Source of the DNA: Hyphomicrobium sp.
GTDB taxonomy: Bacteria; Pseudomonadota; Alphaproteobacteria; Rhizobiales; Hyphomicrobiaceae
Length of the DNA: 64,000 nt
Assembly (NCBI RefSeq): GCF_019744875.1
Contig: NZ_JAIETU010000002.1
Coordinates: 930,001 to 994,000, forward strand
Direction of reading: 5' to 3'
How positions within the stretch are numbered: position 1 is the first letter of the stretch; each line of letters opens with the position of its first letter. Shown piece by piece: positions 41,407 to 49,998 of this stretch. A program made the translations under genes and the position numbers. Below the pieces are notes generated by a model. That model made no database searches, was not told the DNA's origin, and was given only the letters and a program-made list of their open reading frames with translations.

Positions 41407-41765
41407 TTTCATCTCCATCGAATTGGCGGGAGCGGTGCGGCGGGCGTGACGCCGTGCTCTCATGGGGTCACAATGACGGACGATCGGAGTGAGAGCTGTT
41501 CCTGGTGTAACAAACCGCAGATTTGTTTGAAAAAGGCCGATTCTGCGTTTAGCGGCGGATCTTGGTTCTTAGATGCGCCAGCCACCGGCAAAATGGCCCG
41601 GCAGCCTGACATCTGATGATCCTACCACAAAACAATTTCGCCGCCCATGGCCTACCGGGGTCTTGCCGGAGGTATTTACGGGGAGCATCGGTTACCACGC
41701 CGCCTCCCGAGCCGGGGCCGTAGCCATCGTCCCGGTCCGACACACGGTCAGCGTTCGAAACCGGC
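41407..41765. other. 359-base intergenic stretch before the secreted-protein genes
   Basis: Leader of the AQAR-repeat gene on the - strand plus the tail of the esterase gene. Mixed composition with AAATTTGTTTGAAA-type AT patches near 41520. No ORF, tRNA or clear palindrome was recognised. Confidence 0.4.
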
Positions 41766-42632
41766 TCAGCCAGCGGACGCGGCCAGACGGAGCGCGGCCC
41801 GCTGCGGCTCGGCGCCGATCGACTTCGCAATCGCCGAGACCGTGCGCGAGATGAAATCCGACGTCCGATCGAGCACGATGTGGCGCTGCCGGTCGACCGT
41901 GACCATGTGATAGCTGTCCTCGAGCACCACGAGGTCGACGGGGCCGGCCAGCTCGCGTTGCAGATACGCAGCGTTGTCGAGGCCGGCGTAGTCGTCCTCG
42001 CGGGCGTGCAGGATGAGAACCGGCTGCGTGATGGAGCCGACGTCCTTCATGACGGCCTTCGACAGGCGGCGGCGCTCCAGAACGGGACCGCCCGGGGTGG
42101 ACGACTGGCCGATCTGGCCGCCGCTGGCGGCCATCGCGCTGGCGATGAAATCGCGGATCCGCTTGTCCTTGATGCCGACATGGATCGGCACGGGCACGCG
42201 AAAGAGGTTGGCGAAGCGCTTGCTGTCGATGAGGCGCAGGATGCGCACATACCAGGGGATCTGCCGGCCGCTCAGCCAGAGCGTCGGGGAATAGAGCGTA
42301 ATGGCGCTGACCTTCTCGGGGTGGCGGGCGGCGAGCATCAGGCTCAGGACGGCACCCGTGGACAGGCCGCCGACAATCACCGTCTCACACGTCTCGGCCA
42401 GCTTATCGAGGCCCTGCTTGGCGCTTTCGTACCAGTCGTGCCAGCTCGTGGCCATCAGGTCCGCTTCCGTCCCGCCGTGGCCGGCAAGCTCGGGGCAGTG
42501 AACGGTGTAACCGTTGCGGGTCAGGCCGTTGGCGACGAAGCGGATCTCACTCGGCGATCCACAAAGACCGTGGATGAGCAGTACGCCCACTTGACCGGTC
42601 TTCGACTTCAAACTCACATCGCTCGACTGCAT
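41766..42632 (-). CDS. Alpha/beta hydrolase, carboxylesterase/lipase-like
   Basis: 288 residues, cytoplasmic by lack of signal. HG oxyanion segment LLIHGLCGSPSE, nucleophile Ser in VGGLSTGAVLSLM, acid Asp probably in LILHAREDDYAGL, and His in EDSYHMVTVDRQ. This resembles the Est30/YvaK carboxylesterases. It is divergent from bacterioferritin, sharing a 288-base spacer. The physiological ester is unknown. Confidence 0.88.
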   Translation of the reverse strand: MQSSDVSLKSKTGQVGVLLIHGLCGSPSEIRFVANGLTRNGYTVHCPELAGHGGTEADLMATSWHDWYESAKQGLDKLAETCETVIVGGLSTGAVLSLMLAARHPEKVSAITLYSPTLWLSGRQIPWYVRILRLIDSKRFANLFRVPVPIHVGIKDKRIRDFIASAMAASGGQIGQSSTPGGPVLERRRLSKAVMKDVGSITQPVLILHAREDDYAGLDNAAYLQRELAGPVDLVVLEDSYHMVTVDRQRHIVLDRTSDFISRTVSAIAKSIGAEPQRAALRLAASAG

Positions 42633-42920
42633 GACTTACCCCAGTGGTACCAGCTCCGAATGCCGGCACCCTAGGTAAGCAATTCCGGTGCCGCTGTTCC
42701 GGTCGGCACAGTCGCATGGTCAATTGGGCGCAGCCGGGCCGCGTGAGCGATTGCAGGGCTTGGGGAAAAAGCCATCGCGGGCAACGGGTAACGCAAAAGG
42801 CGTTGACCATACCGCACCGCCGGATTACACCTTCTTAGAATAGTTCTAATCGGTTTGAAGGCCGGCTGACATTCCGTCGCCGGGTAATTAGTAGGCAATT
42901 CGGTCCGTGGAGGGAGCCTC
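42633..42920. other. Divergent esterase/bfr spacer
   Basis: 288 bases. The right part holds the bfr promoter region: TTGACC at 42803-42808 as a possible -35, a weak TTACAC -10 near 42826, and an Irr-type inverted repeat at 42835-42849. The left part is unremarkable. Confidence 0.45.
42835..42849 (+). promoter_or_regulatory. Probable ICE box (Irr site) before bfr
   Basis: TTAGAATAGTTCTAA is a perfect inverted repeat (TTAGAA / TTCTAA, 3-base centre) matching the iron control element of Irr in Hyphomicrobiales. It sits 72 bases before the bfr start, just after the likely promoter, where a repressor would block transcription. Irr represses bfr under low iron in related bacteria. Confidence 0.75.
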
Positions 42921-43412
42921 ATGAAGGGCAAACGTGAAGTCATCGAAATTCTCAACGAAGCCCTGAAGCTCGAACTCGGCGCGGTTAACCAGTACTGGGT
43001 CCACTACCGGATGCTCGAAAACTGGGGCTACACGAAGCTCGCCAAGAAGGAGCGCGCGGAGTCGATCGAAGAGATGCAGCACGCCGACAAGCTCGTGCAC
43101 CGCATCATCTTCCTCGAGGGTCTGCCCAACCTGCAGCATGTCGCCCCGCTCATGATCGGCGAGAACCTCAAGGAAGTTCTCGAGTGCGACCTCAAGGGCG
43201 AGAAGATCGCGCACGAGACGTACATCCGCGGCCGCGACATCTGTCACGCGGCGAAGGATTACGTGACGATGGAGCTGTTCGAGAAGCTGATCGAGGACGA
43301 GGAAGGACACATCGACTTCATCGAGACGCAGCTCGACCTGATGGACAAGATCGGCGTCGCCAACTACGGGCAGCTCCAGGCCGAAGCGGCCAACGAGGTC
43401 GAGGGCCACTAA
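42921..43412 (+). CDS. bfr: Bacterioferritin
   Basis: 163 residues. It stores iron as a 24-mer cage with haem at the subunit interfaces. Ferroxidase ligands E18, E51 and H54 and haem ligand M52 are visible in [10 protein letters not shown] and IEEMQHADK; later ligands fall in the segment [14 protein letters not shown] and [13 protein letters not shown]. The length is standard. The ATG at 42921 has GGAGG upstream (GTGGAGGGAGCCTC). An Irr-type box lies upstream, and a terminator follows. Adjacent ferredoxin (bfd) is absent. Confidence 0.97.
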   Translation: MKGKREVIEILNEALKLELGAVNQYWVHYRMLENWGYTKLAKKERAESIEEMQHADKLVHRIIFLEGLPNLQHVAPLMIGENLKEVLECDLKGEKIAHETYIRGRDICHAAKDYVTMELFEKLIEDEEGHIDFIETQLDLMDKIGVANYGQLQAEAANEVEGH

Positions 43413-43438
43413 GCCCTCCCATTTCTGGAACCTAATCG

Positions 43439-43469
43439 GCGGCCCCGGAGAGATTTGCTCCGGGGCCGC
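43439..43469 (+). terminator. Rho-independent terminator of bfr
   Basis: A 12-bp perfect stem GCGGCCCCGGAG / CTCCGGGGCCGC with a seven-base loop, followed by ATTTCG, 26 bases after the bfr stop. Confidence 0.85.
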
Positions 43470-43586
43470 ATTTCGTTAAGAGGCGATTTACCGTGTTGAG
43501 CGACGGCGACGGCGATTGCGCCCAGCAGCCGAACCTTGCGGCGAATTAAAGGAACTCGGGGACTGGACGCTGCGTTGCCGCTTCAG

Positions 43587-44012
43587 ATGAAAATGATGGC
43601 CTCAATGCAAGTTAGCTCAAAGGAACACGATGGCCGGTGCCCCACGGTGCTCGTTGTCGACGATAACCCGATTTTGCGGCTGACGCTCGCCCAGGAGATC
43701 AGCCACGCGGGCTTCAGAGTCCGCGAAGCCGCCACGGCCGATGAAGCGGAAACCGTTCTGCAGGCGGGTGCGGACATCGATTTGATCGTGACGGATGTCG
43801 AGATGCCCGGCCGGCACGACGGCTTGGCGCTGGCCATGTTCGTCCGGTCGCACTACCCCAACACGCCCGTCATCGTCGTCTCGGGGCGGGTGCCGCAGGT
43901 GCGTGCCGCTTCGGTCGCCGACGCGTTCTTTTCCAAACCCTATGATGTCGGCTCCGTGATCCAGCGCGTTGCCGCGCTGCTCGGTTATCAGAGGCCGAGC
44001 GGCGCGACGTGA
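43587..44012 (+). CDS. Single-domain response regulator (receiver only)
   Basis: About 141 residues; the start is uncertain (ATG at 43587, 43593, 43596 and 43605 all possible, and a TTG at 43536). A complete CheY-like receiver: LVVDDNPILRLTLAQE, phosphoacceptor Asp in DLIVTDVEMPG, a conserved Ser in VIVVSGRV and Lys in FFSKPYDV. There is no output domain, so it acts by protein contact or as a phosphate sink. No kinase gene is adjacent. The long leader lacks a strong ribosome site. Confidence 0.85.
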   Translation: MKMMASMQVSSKEHDGRCPTVLVVDDNPILRLTLAQEISHAGFRVREAATADEAETVLQAGADIDLIVTDVEMPGRHDGLALAMFVRSHYPNTPVIVVSGRVPQVRAASVADAFFSKPYDVGSVIQRVAALLGYQRPSGAT

Positions 44013-44073
44013 GCCCGCGCTACGCAGTTTGACGTAAGCGCGGGTTGACCTCGCTCCCCGCGGCGAGTCCCGC

Positions 44074-44946
44074 CTATGACAGGACCCTGCCCGCGACCGC
44101 ATCCAGCTTGCGGATGAGAGACGCATCGCGCGCCTCCGGGGCGGTGATCAGCGCCACATCCAGCGCCCGGTCCGAGCCGATCGGGCAGGCGGGATGCTCG
44201 CGCGGGAAACTGCGCGCCAGGTGCGCGACGAGGCGCTGCGCTTTTTCCGTGTTGCCCTTCATGATGGCGACGATCGACGCCACGTCCACGGCCGCATGCT
44301 CGTCGTGCCAGCAGTCGTAGTCGGTCACCATCGCGACGGTCGCGTAGCAAATCTCTGCTTCGCGCGCGAGTTTCGCCTCCGGCATGTTGGTCATGCCAAT
44401 GACGTCCATGCCCCAGCTCCGATAGAGGTTGCTCTCTGCGCGCGTGGAGAACTGCGGACCTTCCATCACGAGGTAGGTGCCGCCGCGGGTGTAGAGCAGG
44501 CCTTCCGCCTGCGCCGCCTTCTCGACGGCATCGACGAGCAGCGGGCTCACGGGATCGGCGACCGAGACGTGCGCCACCAGTCCTGGGCCGAAGAAGCTCT
44601 TTTCGCGTGCGAACGTGCGGTCCACGAACTGGTCGACAAGCACGAAGTGGCCGGGCGCCAGGTCCTCGCGCAGCGATCCGCAGGCCGAGATGGACACGAG
44701 GTCTGTCACGCCGGAGCGCTTCAGCGCGTCGATGTTGGCGCGGTAGTTGATCGCTGACGGCGGCACGGGATGGCCGCGGCCATGGCGCGGCAGAAACCGG
44801 ATCGGCAGGCCCTCGAACTCGGCAAAGAGGATGTCGTCGGAAGGTGCGCCCCATGGGGTCATCACCTTTTCCCAGCGGGCATTCTCCAGGCCCGGCAGAT
44901 TGTAAAAGCCGCTTCCGCCGATAATGCCGAGGATGGACTTCGTCAT
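44074..44946 (-). CDS. mtnP: S-methyl-5'-thioadenosine phosphorylase
   Basis: 290 residues of the PNP/MTAP family. It cleaves methylthioadenosine to adenine and methylthioribose-1-phosphate, part of methionine salvage. Signature segments are LGIIGGSGFYNLPGLE, FLPRHGRGHPVPPSAINYRAN, SISACGSLRED, GGTYLVMEGPQFSTRAES and IGMTNMPEAKLAREAEICY; the DYDCWHDE segment is typical of MTAP. ATG at 44946; the frame extends to 45009 but overlaps the pet terminator side. It follows petC with a terminator between, so it has its own control or readthrough. Confidence 0.95.
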   Translation of the reverse strand: MTKSILGIIGGSGFYNLPGLENARWEKVMTPWGAPSDDILFAEFEGLPIRFLPRHGRGHPVPPSAINYRANIDALKRSGVTDLVSISACGSLREDLAPGHFVLVDQFVDRTFAREKSFFGPGLVAHVSVADPVSPLLVDAVEKAAQAEGLLYTRGGTYLVMEGPQFSTRAESNLYRSWGMDVIGMTNMPEAKLAREAEICYATVAMVTDYDCWHDEHAAVDVASIVAIMKGNTEKAQRLVAHLARSFPREHPACPIGSDRALDVALITAPEARDASLIRKLDAVAGRVLS

Positions 44947-45024
44947 GAGGGCTCCAAAAGGAAATGGGCAGTGCGGCCCGGGTGTCTCCACCTCTTGCCT
45001 ACTGCCCATGCCTTCAAAAGAGAA

Positions 45025-45049
45025 GCCCCGCCCTCAAAAAGAGCGGGGC
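45025..45049 (-). terminator. Terminator of the petABC operon
   Basis: On the - strand, GCCCCGC and CTC arms around a TTTTT loop pair with GAG and GCGGGGC, followed by TTCTCTTTT. It lies 22 bases after the petC stop. Confidence 0.75.
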
Positions 45050-45070
45050 CCAGCGCCTCACGCCGTGTTC

Positions 45071-45925
45071 TCAGTGCGGAATGTTCGGCCAGATCCGGCG
45101 CTTGCCGACATAGAGCAGGCCCGTCGTGACCAACAGATACAGCATGACCAGCCAGCCGGTGATCTTGCGCCGGTTCAGCGTCGGGTCGGCCGACCACGAA
45201 AGGAAGGCCGCGATATCGCGGGCGTTCTGATCGTAGGAGCCCCAGTCGCCCTGGTACTTGACGAAGTTGTCGGCCGCGATCGGCGGAGACATTGCGATCT
45301 GGTGGCCGGGGAAGACAGCGTTGTAGTGCATGCCTTCGGCAACCGTCACGCCGGCGGGCGCCTCGTGATAGCCGGTGAGGAGCGCATAGATGTAGTCAGC
45401 GCCGCCCTCCTGATAGCTGGTCGCGATATCGCGCAGCATGGAGAACGGGTGCGCCCACCAGGTGCCGGTGTATTCGACGTTGCGCGCCTTGGCGAGGAGC
45501 GAGAGATCCGGCGGCAGCGCGCCGTTCTGGGCTGCGCGCGCTTCCTTCTCGTTCTTGAACGGGCCCTGGATGGGGTCGAACAGCTTCGGCTCGCGCTCGA
45601 ACATCTGGCCCGCATCGTTGGGACCGTCGACGATCTTGTTCGGCCATTCGTGGGCGAGCGTCTTCACGCCCTCCTCGGGGAACTCGGGGCCGCCCGGCTC
45701 GGCGAGGTTGCGGAAGCGGACGCGCTTGAGACCGTGACAGGCCGAGCAGACGTCCTTGTAGATCTGGAACCCGCGCTGAAGCTGGTCGCGATCGTACTGG
45801 CCGGTGAAGCCGCCGAAGCTCCAGGTCTGGCGTTCAATGTGAACGCCGTCGCCTGCCGCGTGGGCCGAGGCGGCGCCGGCCACAAGGGCCAGCGCGACCA
45901 GGGACTTTTTCAAAGCTCGCATCAT
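45071..45925 (-). CDS. petC: Cytochrome c1 of the bc1 complex
   Basis: 284 residues. A Sec signal peptide (ALKKSLVALALVAGAASAHA), haem-binding CSACH (C60, C63, H64), the axial methionine region (MSPPIAADN), and a C-terminal anchor helix (ITGWLVMLYLLVTTGLLYVG). It passes electrons from the Rieske protein to a soluble or membrane cytochrome c. It is encoded separately from petB, 13 bases after it, rather than as the petB-petC fusion seen in some Bradyrhizobium species. Last gene of petABC. Confidence 0.97.
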   Translation of the reverse strand: MMRALKKSLVALALVAGAASAHAAGDGVHIERQTWSFGGFTGQYDRDQLQRGFQIYKDVCSACHGLKRVRFRNLAEPGGPEFPEEGVKTLAHEWPNKIVDGPNDAGQMFEREPKLFDPIQGPFKNEKEARAAQNGALPPDLSLLAKARNVEYTGTWWAHPFSMLRDIATSYQEGGADYIYALLTGYHEAPAGVTVAEGMHYNAVFPGHQIAMSPPIAADNFVKYQGDWGSYDQNARDIAAFLSWSADPTLNRRKITGWLVMLYLLVTTGLLYVGKRRIWPNIPH

Positions 45926-45938
45926 CGAAGTCCCCCGC

Positions 45939-47216
45939 TCAACGCGTCTCTGGTGCTGCCGTCGCGCCAGCCGGCGCGCCGGAGCCGCTCGGCAAGACCG
46001 AGGCTGATATGGATTTCGGCAGCGCCGTCGGCGTCTCGATGATGCCCAGGATCGGCATGACGAGCAGGAAGTGCGCGAAATAGTAGACCGTGAAAATGCG
46101 CGACCAGATCACGTAGGCGCCTTCGGCGGGCTTAGCGCCGAGGTAGCCAAGGCCGACGCTGGCGATGACCAGAAGCCAGAAGGCCCACTTGTAGAGGGGG
46201 CGATACTTGGCCGAGCGGACGCGGCTGGTGTCGAGCCAGGGCACGAAGATCAGCACGGCGATGGCCGAGAACATGGCGATCACGCCGCCGAGCTTCGAGG
46301 GGATGGCGCGCAGGATGGCGTAGAACGGCAGGAAGTACCATTCGGGCACGATGTGCGGCGGCGTTACGAGCGCGTTCGCCTCAATGTAGTTGTCGGCGTG
46401 GCCGAGGTAATCCGGCAGGAAGAAGACGAACCAGGCGAAGAGGATCAGGAAGGCGAACATGCCGACCGCGTCCTTGGCCACGGCGTAGGGGAACATCGGC
46501 ACCGAGTCCGACTTGGTCTTGATGTCGAGGCCGGTCGGGTTGTTCTGGCCGGCAACGTGGAGCGCCCAGATGTGCAGCACGACAATGCCAAACAGCACGA
46601 ACGGCAGCAGATAGTGAAGAGCGAAGAAGCGGTTGAGGGTCGTACCCGAGACCGAGTAGCCGCCCCACAGCCATTCGACGATGGCGGTGCCGACACCCGG
46701 GATGATCTCATTCAGCGACGAGAAGAGGTTCGTGATGACGGTGACGCCCCAGAAGCTCATCTGGCCCCAGGGGAGAGCGTAGCCCATGAACGCCGTGGCC
46801 ATCATGACCAGGAAGATCAGGACGCCGAGAATCCAGAGCACTTCGCGCGGGGCCTTGTAGGAACCGTAATAGAGACCGCGGAAGATGTGGATGTAGACGG
46901 CGATGAAGAACATCGAGGCGCCGACGGCGTGCAGGTTGCGCAGCAGCCAGCCGTAGTTCACGTCGCGCCGGATGGCTTCGACCGAGTTGAAGGCTTCGGC
47001 CGCGCTCGGCTGATAGTGCATGGCCAGCACGATGCCGGTGACGATCTGGGCGACGAGGCAGAATGTCAGGATGCCGCCGAACGTCCAGAGATAGTTGAGA
47101 TTGCGCGGCGTCGGGAAGTCGACGAACTGCCCGTGCATGAGGCGCGCGATCGGCAGGCGGTCGTCCCACCACTTGGCGAACGACGACTTCGGCTCATAGG
47201 TCGAGTTGTGCTCCAT
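45939..47216 (-). CDS. petB: Cytochrome b of the bc1 complex
   Basis: 425 residues with eight transmembrane helices. The Qo site carries PEWY ([14 protein letters not shown]). Haem ligands are in the second and fourth helices ([24 protein letters not shown] and [22 protein letters not shown] segments). It forms the core of the quinol:cytochrome c reductase in the inner membrane. The C-terminal Ala/Pro tail of about 20 residues is outside the core. Second gene of petABC. Confidence 0.98.
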   Translation of the reverse strand: MEHNSTYEPKSSFAKWWDDRLPIARLMHGQFVDFPTPRNLNYLWTFGGILTFCLVAQIVTGIVLAMHYQPSAAEAFNSVEAIRRDVNYGWLLRNLHAVGASMFFIAVYIHIFRGLYYGSYKAPREVLWILGVLIFLVMMATAFMGYALPWGQMSFWGVTVITNLFSSLNEIIPGVGTAIVEWLWGGYSVSGTTLNRFFALHYLLPFVLFGIVVLHIWALHVAGQNNPTGLDIKTKSDSVPMFPYAVAKDAVGMFAFLILFAWFVFFLPDYLGHADNYIEANALVTPPHIVPEWYFLPFYAILRAIPSKLGGVIAMFSAIAVLIFVPWLDTSRVRSAKYRPLYKWAFWLLVIASVGLGYLGAKPAEGAYVIWSRIFTVYYFAHFLLVMPILGIIETPTALPKSISASVLPSGSGAPAGATAAPETR

Positions 47217-47228
47217 CGGTCCCGCCCC

Positions 47229-47801
47229 TTAGCCGATCTTGATTTTTGTGTCGGAGACGAACTCGTAGGGCGGTACCTCAAGGTTCCGCGGCGCGGGACC
47301 TTTCCGGATGCGGCCCGACGTGTCGTAATGCGATCCGTGGCACGGGCAGAACCAGCCACCAAACTCACCCCTGGCGTCGCCCATGGACTGGCCCTTGGGG
47401 ATGCAGCCGAGATGCGTGCAGATGCCAACCATGATGAGCCAGTTGGCCTTGCCGTCCTTGACGCGGTTCTTGTCGAGGGCGGGCGTCGCTTCGGGAAGAA
47501 GATCGTTGCGCGCCGAGCCGTCCGGAAGATCAGCGATCGGAGTTGCTTCGGCCTGCTTGATCTCGTCGGCGGTCCGATTGCGGATGAAAATCGGCTTGCC
47601 ACGCCACATGGCGGTGATGGCCTGACCTTCCTTGACGGGCGACAGATCGATCTCGACCGAGGCCAAAGCCTGAGCGCCGGCGTCCGGATTCATCTGATCG
47701 ACGAACGGCCAGAGCGTGGCTGCGGCACCAACCGCGATAAACGCGTTGCCCGCAATCACAAGGAAATCACGGCGATTTGGATCTTCGGCTTCGCTTGCCA
47801 C
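47229..47801 (-). CDS. petA: Rieske iron-sulfur protein of the bc1 complex
   Basis: 190 residues from GTG 47801, chosen because GGAGGGG lies six bases upstream; the frame is open to 47855. A twin-arginine-like DPNRRDFLVIAGNAF precedes the single helix (IAVGAAATLWPFVDQ). The 2Fe-2S site is CTHLGCIP and CPCHGSHYD. It takes electrons from quinol to cytochrome c1. First gene of petABC. Confidence 0.97.
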   Translation of the reverse strand: MASEAEDPNRRDFLVIAGNAFIAVGAAATLWPFVDQMNPDAGAQALASVEIDLSPVKEGQAITAMWRGKPIFIRNRTADEIKQAEATPIADLPDGSARNDLLPEATPALDKNRVKDGKANWLIMVGICTHLGCIPKGQSMGDARGEFGGWFCPCHGSHYDTSGRIRKGPAPRNLEVPPYEFVSDTKIKIG

Positions 47802-48151
47802 GTAACCCCTCCAGATTCGAGGATGTTCAACTCTCGGAACGCGACGGTGGGGCAAGACGGCTGCGGATCGTTTCCGATCTAACTCGAAGCCCCGCTGAAA
47901 CCGGATTTATCGCGACGGACGAGACGATGCGCACGCTCTAAAGCAGACTCGAAGCACTATCTGAGCCTCGCTTCGTGCGCAAGTTTCGCGTCCTGTCACG
48001 GCGAACCCAATCCCCTCGCCTTTGACGGATGACACACCTGCGTCGTTACATTTCGGAAACTGTTCTTGCACCGTTTAAGAAGCCGCTCAAGGCTGGTCCT
48101 CCAACACGCCACGGGTCAAAGTGGCGCACACTTCTTTTTTCCAGGGTCTTC
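47802..48151. other. 350-base divergent region of petABC and trmL
   Basis: Holds the pet promoter side and the trmL leader. An inverted repeat TGCGCACG (47928-47935) / CGTGCGCA (47974-47981) with a 38-base loop could be a structured leader or operator. A T6 run at 48135 onward precedes trmL. No gene is convincing. Confidence 0.4.
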
Positions 48152-48616
48152 ATGCGGCTCGCGCTTTATCAACCCGACATTCCACAGAACACCGGCACGA
48201 TCCTGCGCTTGGCGGCGTGCCTCGGCGTGCCGGTCGACCTCATCGGCCCGGCCGGATTCGATTCCAGCGACCGTTCATTCCGGAGGGCTGGACTCGACTA
48301 TTTGGATCACGTCGACCTGACCCGCCACGAGAGCTTCGAGGCCTTCGAACGGCATCGCGCCCGCGGCACGCCACCCGCTCGGCTCGTGCTGCTCACCACG
48401 CATGCCGACACCGCTCATTTCGAATTCGGCTTTTCAGACAGCGACGTGCTGCTGCTCGGTCGCGAGAGCGCGGGCGTTCCGGAGGCGGTTCATGACATTG
48501 CGGATGCGCGCGTGCGCATCCCCGTGCGGGCCGGACTGCGCTCGCTCAATATTGCCGTGGCGGCCGCGATGGTGCTTGGCGAAGCGCTGCGCCAGACGCG
48601 GGGATTTCCGGAGTAG
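48152..48616 (+). CDS. trmL: tRNA (cytidine(34)-2'-O)-methyltransferase
   Basis: 154 residues, minimal SPOUT/TrmH fold: LALYQPDIPQNTGTILRLAA (motif 1 with NTG), VLLLGRESAGVPEAV (motif 2) and LRSLNIAVAAAMVLGEAL (motif 3). It methylates the wobble base of tRNA-Leu isoacceptors in E. coli. The ATG at 48152 with CAGGGTCTTC upstream is chosen. Located next to petABC in many Hyphomicrobiales. Confidence 0.93.
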   Translation: MRLALYQPDIPQNTGTILRLAACLGVPVDLIGPAGFDSSDRSFRRAGLDYLDHVDLTRHESFEAFERHRARGTPPARLVLLTTHADTAHFEFGFSDSDVLLLGRESAGVPEAVHDIADARVRIPVRAGLRSLNIAVAAAMVLGEALRQTRGFPE

Positions 48617-48634
48617 GCAGTAGGCAGTAGGCAG
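48614..48634 (+). repeat. Short tandem repeat TAGGCAG x3
   Basis: Three exact copies of TAGGCAG directly over and after the trmL stop codon (the first TAG is the stop). A partial fourth unit CAGGGG follows. A reverse-complement copy CTGCCTACTGCC-like segment occurs near 44996-45006. Confidence 0.7.
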
Positions 48635-48710
48635 CAGGGGAATGTGAGACGTTCGGGGACGTCGACGGGTTCGTCACGACTGCCGACTGCCGCAATCCGA
48701 CTGCGTGGGA

Positions 48711-49247
48711 TCAGCCCTTGGTCAGCATCAGGGTGAGGCCGATGAGCGTTTCGCTGAAGAACTGGATCTCCACCATCTGGCGCTTGTCCTTGACGATGAT
48801 GTCCATGTTCGCCGACAGCGACGTGCCCTCCGTGCCGCTGACCGTGACGCGATAGCCGCGCGGCGTCACCTCGCCATCCAGCACGCCGTTGACGTTGTAC
48901 ATCAGCTCGGTCCACTCGCCCTTGAGCTTGCCGTCCGCGTGGCGCACCGTGCTCTGCACTTCGATCTTGCCGCTGCCGGAGGCGCAGCGGATGTTCTGCT
49001 TGAGCTGCTCGCCCTGGCCTTCAATGAAATAGGTGGCGCGGCATTTCACGTCTTCGGTCTTGCCATCCTTGAAGCGCAGGCGGCCGGTGCCACCCCACCA
49101 GCCATCAAGGTTGGCGAAGGGGCCGACGGTTTGCGGGGCCGCATCGACCGCGGGTACGGGCCCGATGAAGCCAAACAGCAGCAGCGCACCAGCAGCCGCC
49201 GCACGCACGATGCCAGCGGCCCGAAACCTAGCCGGATTTTCGTTCAT
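48711..49247 (-). CDS. Periplasmic hypothetical protein
   Basis: 178 residues. A signal peptide (RAAAAGALLLFGFIGPVPAVDA) and a mature beta-rich domain of about 140 residues: FANLDGWWGGTGRLRFKDGKTE, KCRATYFIEGQGEQLKQNIRC, GKIEVQSTVRHADGKLKGEW, DKRQMVEIQFFSETLIG. The pattern suggests a calycin/lipocalin-like beta barrel, and Hyphomicrobiales have many similar uncharacterised proteins. It may bind a hydrophobic ligand or haem; no motif proves this. Confidence 0.65.
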   Translation of the reverse strand: MNENPARFRAAGIVRAAAAGALLLFGFIGPVPAVDAAPQTVGPFANLDGWWGGTGRLRFKDGKTEDVKCRATYFIEGQGEQLKQNIRCASGSGKIEVQSTVRHADGKLKGEWTELMYNVNGVLDGEVTPRGYRVTVSGTEGTSLSANMDIIVKDKRQMVEIQFFSETLIGLTLMLTKG

Positions 49248-49385
49248 GGAACCCTCATAGACCGCCGCACCGATTCCCGTCGCGACAACGTTGCCGAGTG
49301 CTTCAACGCTTGCAAATGCCGGAAGGCTCCACGCGAAGCACTTTTTTCGCTGCTGTGTCGGCGGGGCCGCAGGCCGTTCCCCGCC

Positions 49386-49952
49386 CTAGGCCGTGGGCTT
49401 GCGGCCCGAAGCCGCCAGAACACGGTCCCAGACATCATCTGGCATGCCGTGACGCCAGACGTTGGCCAGGCATTCGCGAAACTTCGGGCTCTCGCGCGCC
49501 ATCTGCTCCACGGCGCCGATGATTTTGCGGTCGTGCCTGCCGAGCAGCGACTCGAGCTCGCCGCATCCGATCAAGGTCACCTGCCAATCGGTTTCCGAAT
49601 ACGCGATGGCCATCCGGATGATCTCGAGGGCGGCAACGGGATGGTCGTAGACCATCGCGAACACGCATCTCGATGCCCAAGCGCGCTCTTCGTTGCCCTT
49701 GATGCCGCCCTTGTAGCCGAGCGCATAGGTGCGGGCGAGATGGGCGGGATCGAGTGCGCGCGAGGTTCCGAAGCAAAAGGGCGGGCTCGCCGCGACCTCG
49801 TCGTCGTCCCACCAGTCGTGGTCGGGACACGCGCCGCAACAGACGCCGTCCCACGCTTCGGCGGGAAGGCGACACTGCGGATCGGCGGGCGCTCCTGACC
49901 CGGATCTCGGCTTAGCGCTTCGCTCAGGCCGTTGATCGTTGGACCGCACCAT
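49386..49952 (-). CDS. DUF6869-like hypothetical protein
   Basis: 188 residues, cytoplasmic. Features are an N-terminal CCGACPDHDWWDDDE segment, an ALGYKGGIKGNEE region, then helices with AALEIIRMAIAYSETD, the sequence CGELESLLGRHDRKIIGAVEQ and ARESPKFRECLANVW. The latter part matches the DUF6869 pattern (gplE-LL-h-...-r-c---vW), a family of unknown function. Its frame runs into the gatB side; the start at 49952 is not well marked. Confidence 0.6.
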   Translation of the reverse strand: MVRSNDQRPERSAKPRSGSGAPADPQCRLPAEAWDGVCCGACPDHDWWDDDEVAASPPFCFGTSRALDPAHLARTYALGYKGGIKGNEERAWASRCVFAMVYDHPVAALEIIRMAIAYSETDWQVTLIGCGELESLLGRHDRKIIGAVEQMARESPKFRECLANVWRHGMPDDVWDRVLAASGRKPTA

Positions 49953-49998
49953 CGCGACGCCTCCGCGCTCCCGTGGCGGGCGGCAGGCGCCGCCCCTG

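Noticed and set aside
46071-47882. A 603-codon open frame antisense to petB and petA
   Set aside because: The real genes on the - strand have clear cytochrome b and Rieske motifs; this frame is a codon-position shadow.
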